Assembly: GCA_902584995.1 (NCBI GenBank)
Contig: CACICF010000007.1
Span: 1-64,000, forward strand
Origin: an uncultured Pelagibacteraceae bacterium
GTDB taxonomy: Bacteria; Pseudomonadota; Alphaproteobacteria; Pelagibacterales; Pelagibacteraceae
Reading direction: 5' to 3'
DNA length: 64,000 nt
The notes below the pieces were generated by a model, which saw only the letters and a program-made list of their open reading frames with translations, searched no databases and was not told the DNA's origin. A program made the position numbers and the translations under genes. Shown in pieces: positions 56,842-64,000 of the stretch (the stretch's first letter is position 1; the number at the start of each line of letters is the position of its first letter).

Positions 56842-57069
56842 ATGAAAAAAAACATACATCCAAACTACCATAATATCAAAGTTGAAATGACAGATGGGAG
56901 CCAATTTATTACGCGATCAACTTGGGGATCTGAAGGTGAAACTTTAAAGCTTGAAATTGACCCAAAATCTCATTCAGCATGGACAGGTGGTAAACAGAAA
57001 ATACTTGATAAGGGACGAGTAAGTAAGTTTAATAAAAAATTTCAAAATTTTAGATCAGAAAAAAAATAA
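56842..57069 (+). CDS. rpmE: 50S ribosomal protein L31
   Basis: [29 protein letters not shown]...HSAWTGG. Confidence 0.95.
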   Translation: MKKNIHPNYHNIKVEMTDGSQFITRSTWGSEGETLKLEIDPKSHSAWTGGKQKILDKGRVSKFNKKFQNFRSEKK

Positions 57070-57638
57070 TGAATAACGCACCATTAATGCCAATGGCTAC
57101 AGCTGTTTGGTTGGTAGAAAATACCTCTTTAACCTTCAAACAAATTGCAAATTTTTGCAAATTACATGAAGTTGAAATTCAAGGTATAGCAGATGGAGAA
57201 GTGGCAAAAGGTATAGTTGGCTATAATCCAATAATAGCTGGTCAATTGACAAGGGAGGAAATAAACCTTTCTTCAGAGGACTCTGATAGACCACTAAATC
57301 TACAAGTAAATGAAATTGAGCTAGACAATGAAAATAAAAAAACAAAAAAATATATACCATTATCTAAAAGACAGGATAAACCAGATTCAGCACTTTGGTT
57401 AATCAAACAACACCCAATTTTAAAAGATTCACAAATTGCTAAGTTAGTTGGAATTACTAAAAATTCTGCTACGGCTATAAGAAATAAGAGTTATTGGAAC
57501 TACAATAATTTAAATGCTAAGGATCCTGTTGCGATGGGTTTATTTACACAAAAAGATCTTGTTGATGCATTAGAAAAAGCAGAAAGAAGAATAACAAGGG
57601 AAAAAAAGGAAAAAGAAAAATCTCAATTGAACAAATAA
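57069..57638 (+). CDS. trcR: DUF1013 / TrcR-like cell-cycle transcriptional regulator
   Basis: MPMATAVWLVENTSLTFKQIANFCKLHEVEIQGIADGEVAKGIVGYNPIIAGQLTREEI, typical alphaproteobacterial DUF1013. Confidence 0.85.
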   Translation: MNNAPLMPMATAVWLVENTSLTFKQIANFCKLHEVEIQGIADGEVAKGIVGYNPIIAGQLTREEINLSSEDSDRPLNLQVNEIELDNENKKTKKYIPLSKRQDKPDSALWLIKQHPILKDSQIAKLVGITKNSATAIRNKSYWNYNNLNAKDPVAMGLFTQKDLVDALEKAERRITREKKEKEKSQLNK

Positions 57639-57689
57639 CTGTGGAATATAATAGACAAATAAATTTTAAAGTGCTACCTAATTGCTTTT

Positions 57690-57896
57690 TTGGAGGTGGT
57701 TATTAAAATAGAAGTAAAAGATAACAATATTGAACAAGCTTTAAGAGTTTTAAAAAGAAAACTACAAAGAGATGGTTTTTTTAAAATTATAAAGTTGAAG
57801 AATACTTATGAGAAACCCTCTGAAAAAAAAAAGAGGATTCTTCAAGAGAATATAAAAAGAGTTAAAAAACTTAATAAGTTAAAGAACAGAATTTAA
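57690..57896 (+). CDS. rpsU: 30S ribosomal protein S21 (start codon uncertain: TTG or downstream GTG)
   Basis: DNNIEQALRVLKRKLQRDGFFKIIKLKNTYEKPSEKKKR. Confidence 0.93.
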   Translation: MEVVIKIEVKDNNIEQALRVLKRKLQRDGFFKIIKLKNTYEKPSEKKKRILQENIKRVKKLNKLKNRI

Positions 57897-57899
57897 AAC

Positions 57900-57976
57900 C
57901 GCGGGGTGGAGCAGCCTGGTAGCTCGCAAGGCTCATAACCTTGAGGTCGGCGGTTCAAATCCGTCCCCCGCAACCA
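57900..57976 (+). tRNA. Initiator tRNA-fMet(CAT)
   Basis: cgcggggtggagcagcctggtagctcgcaaggctcataaccttgaggtcggcggttcaaatccgtcccccgcaacca; unpaired C1:A72 initiator hallmark, anticodon CAT, encoded CCA. Confidence 0.95.
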
Positions 57977-57979
57977 ATT

Positions 57980-58672
57980 TTAAATATTAAAATTTGATTT
58001 TTTTGTATCTGTCAAAAAACCTTTAACAGTATCAACCGTAAGTTTATTGAAACTTTTTCCAAAATTTTCTATTTTTTCTATAATTGATGGAGGCACTGTA
58101 ATAATTTGGCATCCTAAATGTTTGGCCTGAATGAAATTATATGGTTCTCTTGTGCTAGCCCAAAGTATATCTACATTTTTGTATTTTTTTGCAATTTTAA
58201 GACTTTCTTTAAATTGAGGAATTGGATCTTTTCCCACATCAGCCATTCTACCTGCAAAAATGGATATAATAACTCTCGTTTTTTTATCAATTTGTCTTAA
58301 AATTTGCTTTGTTTGTTTTGCGGTATAAACAGCCGTAATATTTAATTTAATTTTTTTTTTATTTAGATTTTTAATAACATTTCCCATAAACTTTCCTTTA
58401 GAATTCGTTACTGGAACCTTGACAAAGACATTCTTACCCCATGTACTTATTTTAATACCTTGTAAAAACATATTTTTTTCATCATCAGCAAAAACTTCGC
58501 AAGATACTGGCTTATTAGTTATTTTTAGTATTTCTTTAGAATAATTCATATAATTTTTTGCACCTGCTTTTCTCATTAAACTGGGATTTGTTGTAAAACC
58601 TTTTACTATTTTTTTTTTAGCAAACTTTTTAATTAATTTAATATCCGCAATATCACAAAAAATTTTAGTCAA
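57980..58672 (-). CDS. tal: Transaldolase / fructose-6-phosphate aldolase family (short type)
   Basis: IFCDIADIKLIKKFAKKKIVKGFTTNPSLMRKAG; VKVPVTNSKG. Confidence 0.9.
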   Translation of the reverse strand: MTKIFCDIADIKLIKKFAKKKIVKGFTTNPSLMRKAGAKNYMNYSKEILKITNKPVSCEVFADDEKNMFLQGIKISTWGKNVFVKVPVTNSKGKFMGNVIKNLNKKKIKLNITAVYTAKQTKQILRQIDKKTRVIISIFAGRMADVGKDPIPQFKESLKIAKKYKNVDILWASTREPYNFIQAKHLGCQIITVPPSIIEKIENFGKSFNKLTVDTVKGFLTDTKKSNFNI

Positions 58673-60067
58673 TTATAAACTCTTTACAATTTCTTCGGTC
58701 ATTTTCTTTGCATCCGCAAATAACATTAAAGTATTATCTCTATAAAAAAGATCATTATCTATTCCAGCATATCCAGGTGACAAACTTCTTTTTACAAATA
58801 AGACTGACTTACTTTTTTCAACATCTAATACAGGCATACCATATATCGGACTCTGTGGATCTGACTTTGCAATAGGATTGGTAACATCATTCGCGCCAAT
58901 TACATAAGCAACATCACAATTTGCAAAATCATTATTTATTTCTTCTAATTCAAAAACTTCATCATACGGAACATTAGCTTCGGCTAATAAAACATTCATA
59001 TGTCCAGGCATTCTTCCTGCAACCGGATGAATTGCATATGACACTTTTACTCCATTTTTTTTTAAAGCATCTACCATTTCTCTTAAAGCATGTTGAGCTT
59101 GAGCTACAGCCATTCCATAACCTGGTACAATTATTACTGAGGATGCGTTTTTCATCAAAAAGGCTGCATCATCTGCATTACCGTTTTTAACTGGCTTTTG
59201 CTCTTTATTATTTTCAGTTTTGGTTTGATCTGATGCTCCCCATCCACCTAAAATAACATTGAAGAAAGATCTATTCATTCCTTTGCACATTATGTATGAT
59301 AATATTGCTCCCGAAGATCCAACTAAAGCTCCAGTGATTATTAATGCTGTATTTTCTAATGTAAAACCTATACCAGCTGCCGCCCATCCTGAGTAAGAAT
59401 TTAACATTGAAATAACAACTGGCATATCCGCACCACCAATTGGTATTATTAGTAAAACTCCTACTAAAAATGAAATCAATATAATAGACCAGAATATATT
59501 GGTAGACTGAGAACTACACAAATAATAAATTAAACATAAAATAGACAATCCTAATATTAAATTGATTAAATGTTGTCCTTTAAATGTAATTGGTGCACCA
59601 GACATTATTCCTCTAAGCTTTAGAAATGCAATTATAGATCCAGAAAAAGTTATCGCTCCTATAGCCGCGCCTAAAGACATTTCTATTAAACTTGCAAGTT
59701 TTATATTTCCAACAACTCCTAAATTAAAAGCTTCTGGTTTGAGAAATGCAGATATTGCAACAAAAACGGCAGCAAGACCTACAAGACTATGAAAGCCTGC
59801 AACCAATTCTGGCATTGCTGTCATTGGTATTCTAAAAGCTATAAATGCACCAACCGACCCACCTATCACAAGAAAAATAAGCACATAGATAAAACCAGAT
59901 CCAAAATTTCCTACAGATAAAAAAGTAACAATTATTGAAATTGCCATTCCAGCAATACCAAAATAGTTCCCTCTTCTTGAAGTTTCAGGAGAAGACAGAC
60001 CTCTCAAAGCTAGAATAAATAATATGCCAGAAATTAAATAGAATAATGCTGATAAATTTGCTGACAT
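58673..60067 (-). CDS. pntB: NAD(P) transhydrogenase subunit beta
   Basis: VIVPGYGMAVAQAQHALREMVDALKKNGVKVSYAIHPVAGRMPGHMNVLLAEANVPYD. Confidence 0.97.
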   Translation of the reverse strand: MSANLSALFYLISGILFILALRGLSSPETSRRGNYFGIAGMAISIIVTFLSVGNFGSGFIYVLIFLVIGGSVGAFIAFRIPMTAMPELVAGFHSLVGLAAVFVAISAFLKPEAFNLGVVGNIKLASLIEMSLGAAIGAITFSGSIIAFLKLRGIMSGAPITFKGQHLINLILGLSILCLIYYLCSSQSTNIFWSIILISFLVGVLLIIPIGGADMPVVISMLNSYSGWAAAGIGFTLENTALIITGALVGSSGAILSYIMCKGMNRSFFNVILGGWGASDQTKTENNKEQKPVKNGNADDAAFLMKNASSVIIVPGYGMAVAQAQHALREMVDALKKNGVKVSYAIHPVAGRMPGHMNVLLAEANVPYDEVFELEEINNDFANCDVAYVIGANDVTNPIAKSDPQSPIYGMPVLDVEKSKSVLFVKRSLSPGYAGIDNDLFYRDNTLMLFADAKKMTEEIVKSL

Positions 60068-60069
60068 AT

Positions 60070-60372
60070 TTATTTTTTCTTCTTTTTATACATTTGCAGC
60101 ATTCTTTGTGTGACTAAAAAACCCCCGAAAATATTAACTGCAGCTAAAATTATTGCGAGAAAACCAAAAATATTAGAAATTTCAAAAATATTATTAGATG
60201 AACCCGCCAGCGCAGCAATAATTGCTCCAACAATTATGACTGAAGAAATCGCATTAGTGACTGACATTAATGGTGTATGTAATGATGGTGTGACACTCCA
60301 AACTACATAGTAGCCAACAAATATTGATAATATAAAAATGCTTAACCTAAATATAAAAGGATCTATTTCCAT
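60070..60372 (-). CDS. pntAb: NAD(P) transhydrogenase subunit alpha part 2
   Basis: 100 aa, GYYVVWSVTPSLHTPLMSVTNAISSVIIVGA; split alpha as in Rhodospirillum-type enzymes. Confidence 0.95.
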   Translation of the reverse strand: MEIDPFIFRLSIFILSIFVGYYVVWSVTPSLHTPLMSVTNAISSVIIVGAIIAALAGSSNNIFEISNIFGFLAIILAAVNIFGGFLVTQRMLQMYKKKKK

Positions 60373-61460
60373 TATTTAACCATCGTTTTTTCAATTATTT
60401 CATCTTCTAAATTAATTTCAAAATTTTTTTTTTCTTTATCATACAAATTATTAACAAAATTAAATATATTTTTCGCATAAAGATTAGATGCAGAAACTGG
60501 CAACTTATTTAAAATATTCGCTTCACCCATAATTTTTACTCCATTAATATTTATAACTTCATCTACCTTCGTCATCTCAGAATTCCCTCCTTGGGATGCA
60601 GCCAAATCATATACCACTGTTCCAGCTTGCATTTCGTCAATCATTTCTTTTTTAATAATTATTGGTGCTTTTTTTCCAGGAATTAAAGCTGTACAAATAA
60701 CTATATCTATTTTTTTTAATGTCTCTTTTAACAAATCTTCTTGTTTTTGTTTAAATTCGTCTGTAGTTTCCTTTGCATAACCACCTTCAGTCTCTAAATT
60801 CTCTGAACCTTCAACAGTTAAGAATTTACCTCCTAGACTTTCAACTTGCTCTTTTGATGCTAGTCTCACATCTGTAGCAAAAACAATGGCTCCCATTCTC
60901 TTGGCAGTAGCAATCGCCTGTAACCCAGCGACTCCAGCTCCTACTACCAAAACTTTTGCAGCTGAGATTGTGCCTGCTGCTGTCATCATCATTGGTATTG
61001 CCTTTTGAAAGTAAGCAAAAGAGTCAATTACTGCCTTATAACCAGCAAGATTTGCTTGGGACGATAATATATCCATTGATTGTGCTCTTGTTATTCTTGG
61101 CAGTAATTCAAGTGAAAAACATTTTATATTTTTTGATACTAATTCTTTTAGTTTTTCATGATGTGTAAATGGATTTAACACACCAACTAATATTTGATTT
61201 TTTTGCAATTTGTTTAAATTTTGTTGACTAAGGATATTCAACTGCAAAATAGCATTTGCATTAGATAAAATTTCATTTTCGTCTTTAAAAATTTTTGCAC
61301 CCTCTGCCTCATATTCATCATCAGCTATTCCAAGATGTGATGCATAGTTTTCACACAAATGAACTTTTAAACCAAGTGATAGATATTTTTTAATTATGTC
61401 TGGAGTTATGGCAACCCTTTTTTCTATGTTCTTATTTTCTAATATAGAGCCAATAATCAT
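60372..61460 (-). CDS. pntAa: NAD(P) transhydrogenase subunit alpha part 1
   Basis: EKRVAITPDIIKKYLSLGLKVHLCENYASHLGIADDEYEAEGAKI; KVLVVGAGVAGLQAIATAKRMGAIVFATDVR. Confidence 0.96.
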   Translation of the reverse strand: MIIGSILENKNIEKRVAITPDIIKKYLSLGLKVHLCENYASHLGIADDEYEAEGAKIFKDENEILSNANAILQLNILSQQNLNKLQKNQILVGVLNPFTHHEKLKELVSKNIKCFSLELLPRITRAQSMDILSSQANLAGYKAVIDSFAYFQKAIPMMMTAAGTISAAKVLVVGAGVAGLQAIATAKRMGAIVFATDVRLASKEQVESLGGKFLTVEGSENLETEGGYAKETTDEFKQKQEDLLKETLKKIDIVICTALIPGKKAPIIIKKEMIDEMQAGTVVYDLAASQGGNSEMTKVDEVININGVKIMGEANILNKLPVSASNLYAKNIFNFVNNLYDKEKKNFEINLEDEIIEKTMVK

Positions 61461-61486
61461 AATCTATTTAAGATTTGATCCCAAGA

Positions 61487-61612
61487 TCATTTTTGTCTTG
61501 CTTTAAACTTCGGATTTTTTTTATTAATTATGTAAACCCGCCCTCTTCTCCTCACGAGTTTTGAATTAAGATCTCTTTTTTTTAATGACTTTAAAGAACT
61601 TGCTATTTTCAT
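61487..61612 (-). CDS. rpmJ: 50S ribosomal protein L36 (not in the supplied ORF track)
   Basis: Manual minus-strand translation [45 protein letters not shown] overlap with the epimerase stop. Confidence 0.96.
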   Translation of the reverse strand: MKIASSLKSLKKRDLNSKLVRRRGRVYIINKKNPKFKARQK

Positions 61613-62496
61613 AATTTTGTATTCTTAATAAACGAACTCACGTAATCTTTCAAACTTATTTTTCCAAATTTTTTAAATACTTTGTTATTATAAGATATAT
61701 TTGTCAAAGCTGATGCATATCTTTCTCCAAGTCTAGGTTTTAAGTATCTTATCTTTGAGCTAAACATAGTCGCAACTTGATAAATTGAGTAAGACTTTTT
61801 ATGTGAAATACTATAATGTGAACATTTATTTGCTTTCCAAGCAGAATAACATGCTTGTACAGTGTCTTTTATATGTGTAAATCTTCTTAACTGAGTTCCT
61901 GGTTTAACAACTGTTAATGGTAAGCCTTTCTTATATTGATGTTCAAAAATTCCAATAACTGTTGCCATAGGTCCTGTGCTAATTTGACGATGCCCATATA
62001 CATTATAAAAATAGATAATTTCAAATTTAAAATTGAACCATTTTTTCAAATTTTCTAATAGTTCAAGATTTTTTGATTTAGTAAACGCATAGGGAGAAAG
62101 ATTTTTATCATCTCCTTTATTTCCAAGACTTGCTGAAGTAGCCGAATATATAAGTTTTATTTTATTATCTAAACAAAATTTAAATACCTCTTTTGTTCCA
62201 ATTGAATTAGAATCGTAACATTTATCAAAATTTATAAAACTTTGATAAATTCTAGCAAATTCCCCAAAATGGAATAAACATACAATTTGTTTTTTGTATT
62301 TAGATAAAATTTTTGAAATTTTTAAGGTATTTCCTTTTATATATTTTAGTCTATCTGACTTAATGTGATTATTTTTAGATCCACTAGAATAATCATCTAA
62401 ACTGATAATCTTGTATTTTGTTTTTTTAATTAGTAGTTCTATGAGGTTTGATCCTACAAACCCAGCACCGCCAGTAACTACAATAATTTTTTTCAT
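61609..62496 (-). CDS. NAD-dependent sugar-nucleotide epimerase/dehydratase (start revised from 62610)
   Basis: [39 protein letters not shown] Rossmann motif at 62496; the upstream 38 codons of the track ORF are 5S rRNA sequence; GalE/WcaG-like with YxxxK (YAFTK). Confidence 0.92.
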   Translation of the reverse strand: MKKIIVVTGGAGFVGSNLIELLIKKTKYKIISLDDYSSGSKNNHIKSDRLKYIKGNTLKISKILSKYKKQIVCLFHFGEFARIYQSFINFDKCYDSNSIGTKEVFKFCLDNKIKLIYSATSASLGNKGDDKNLSPYAFTKSKNLELLENLKKWFNFKFEIIYFYNVYGHRQISTGPMATVIGIFEHQYKKGLPLTVVKPGTQLRRFTHIKDTVQACYSAWKANKCSHYSISHKKSYSIYQVATMFSSKIRYLKPRLGERYASALTNISYNNKVFKKFGKISLKDYVSSFIKNTKL

Positions 62497-62505
62497 CTGG
62501 GTTTT

Positions 62506-62623
62506 TGCCTGGCAATGTCCTACTCTTCCGTGTCTTAAGACAAAGTACCATCGGCGCAGAAAGGCTTGACTTCCGAGTTCGGAATGGGATCGGGTATTAC
62601 ACTTTCGCAATAATCACCAGGCA
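62506..62623 (-). rRNA. rrf: 5S ribosomal RNA (orphan, no adjacent 23S)
   Basis: Minus strand tgcctggtgattattgcgaaagtgtaatacccgatcccattccgaactcggaagtcaagcctttctgcgccgatggtac...ggaagagtaggacattgccaggca; closing stem tgcctgg/ccaggca. Confidence 0.95.
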
Positions 62624-62674
62624 CAATTAGTTACTAAATAATTTCAAAATTGTAAAGAATAATTTAAATAAATA

Positions 62675-63832
62675 TTATTTTTTGGTCCTTTTAAAATGAT
62701 GAGCAAACATCACGAAAGATCCTCCAAAAATTAGACCTAAAATAATTCCTATAACACAATACAGTTTTATATTATGCATTAATTTAGCACTTGCATCTGA
62801 CAAATCATATTTAATCCAATTTGTTAAATCATCATTTTTAAGAATATCTATTGTTTCAATCAAAGTTTGCGCAGTCATATCACTTTGAATGTCTGTTAAT
62901 TTTTCTAAAAGAATTCTATATTCAGCCAGTGCAAAGTATGCATTTTCATTATTTGATCTTTTTAAAATTTGATTTATTTCTAATTGTATTGCATCATAAC
63001 CGAATGCAAAATACGGAATATTATCTTTAATTTGTCCATCTTGATAAAGCTTTTCTGCTAAAGATGTAAACTCTTTGAAATCACCATCAAAAATATCTTT
63101 AATGTTAAGTTTTTTTGCAATTTTAAGATGTTCTGTTAAATATTTTAACTTCTTTTGATCATTCTCTTTATTAAGTTTTTCTAATAATTCTATTTTAGTT
63201 TTTAAAGAATTTATTTTGTTTTGATTTTTATATTCTATCGTTTGTGCAAGACCATCGATATTATTTATCAATACTTTTCTAACATTATTAAGAACCCCTT
63301 TAATTGTTGTATCTATAATAAACTGGCCTTCTTCTAAATTATTCCAATTGAAATTTAGTTTGCTAAAATTATCATTAACATTAGCAATTGGGAAAAAAAC
63401 AAATGAGTTTGATAAGTTTCTTATATCTGTATTGGTAAAGTTTTTAAATTTATCGTTATCTCTTGATAAATTTTCTAACATAGATCTTATTTCATTACTA
63501 TTATTAAACTCATTCCTTACCATATTAAAAATATTTGACGGTGTTATTGGTATATAATTAAAAGTAATTGCTTTTTTATTTTTAGCTCCATATAAATTGA
63601 AGTGATCATTTAAAACCTCATTTAATAAAAAATATTTTGTAAAATCAGATCTTTCAGATTGGTAAACAGTTAAGCTAGTTTTGTATATCTTTGGGAGACT
63701 AATACTATAAGCAAAAGCTAATAAAAAAAATATTATTGTGATAATTATTATTTTCCATTTCCCTTTCCATAAAACATTTAAAACCTCGCCGAAGTCTATA
63801 TCACTATTATTATTTTCTAGTTTATTTATCAT
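62675..63832 (-). CDS. Wzz-like chain-length determinant / polysaccharide co-polymerase
   Basis: Two terminal TM segments (GKWKIIIITIIFFLLAFAYSISLPKIYKTSLTVYQS ... VIGIILGLIFGGSFVMFAHHFKRTKK) flanking a periplasmic coiled-coil domain. Confidence 0.82.
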   Translation of the reverse strand: MINKLENNNSDIDFGEVLNVLWKGKWKIIIITIIFFLLAFAYSISLPKIYKTSLTVYQSERSDFTKYFLLNEVLNDHFNLYGAKNKKAITFNYIPITPSNIFNMVRNEFNNSNEIRSMLENLSRDNDKFKNFTNTDIRNLSNSFVFFPIANVNDNFSKLNFNWNNLEEGQFIIDTTIKGVLNNVRKVLINNIDGLAQTIEYKNQNKINSLKTKIELLEKLNKENDQKKLKYLTEHLKIAKKLNIKDIFDGDFKEFTSLAEKLYQDGQIKDNIPYFAFGYDAIQLEINQILKRSNNENAYFALAEYRILLEKLTDIQSDMTAQTLIETIDILKNDDLTNWIKYDLSDASAKLMHNIKLYCVIGIILGLIFGGSFVMFAHHFKRTKK

Positions 63833-64000
63833 TTAATAATTATTAGTACCATATCATTTAAAAATCTATAGTATTTTTGAAATATTAATACCTTAAATGT
63901 TTCGTAAGTTTAAATTTAACTTAAAAAAATTTTTATTTTAATTTTTTGAGTAAATAGATTGAAGATAAAAACCTATAGGTAGACTATATACTATTGATAA

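Noticed and set aside
62497-62610. N-terminal extension of the epimerase ORF (MRKCNTRSHSELGSQAFLRRWYFVLRHGRVGHCQAKTQ)
   Set aside because: This is translation of the 5S rRNA gene; the Rossmann motif begins at [15 protein letters not shown] (62496)

Overview
The window looks like a contiguous stretch of a streamlined, AT-rich alphaproteobacterial genome, most likely SAR11 / Pelagibacter-like (inferred from gene content, gene order and protein character). It is mostly conserved core genome with very short intergenic spaces. Blocks in order: mrdA(partial)-mreD-mreC-mreB; leuA-ilvC-ilvN-ilvB; miaA-degP-DUF2065-hflC-hflK; mrp/thyX; a circularly permuted two-piece tmRNA and tRNA-Leu(GAG); nadA-nadC; ppdK-glyS-glyQ-sppA; isoprenoid and cofactor genes (ispB, pdxH, aroC, dxs, ispA, xseB, tsaC); an ABC-2 transporter; tRNA-Arg(TCG); rluD; rpoH; purA-thiD-glmM-folP-ftsH-tilS; cpoB-pal-tolB-tolA-tolR-tolQ; a RuvC-like resolvase; yebC; zapA with a coiled-coil neighbour; tkt-gap-pgk-fba; thiE-efp-suhB-rpmE-trcR-rpsU; initiator tRNA; tal-pntB-pntAb-pntAa; rpmJ (absent from the ORF track). 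The right edge has an orphan 5S rRNA flanked by a sugar-nucleotide epimerase and a Wzz-like gene, which resembles the start of a SAR11 hypervariable surface-polysaccharide region. I saw no CRISPR array, transposon, prophage or clear defence system. The most notable signals are: a one-base frameshift in mreD at an 8-nt homopolymer; a phage-type RuvC-like gene where ruvCAB would be expected; an epimerase ORF starting about 10 bp after the 5S gene; matched RpoH-like promoters upstream of ftsH and hflK; an initiator tRNA with a non-canonical anticodon stem; and a two-piece tmRNA with predicted tag ANESYALAA.
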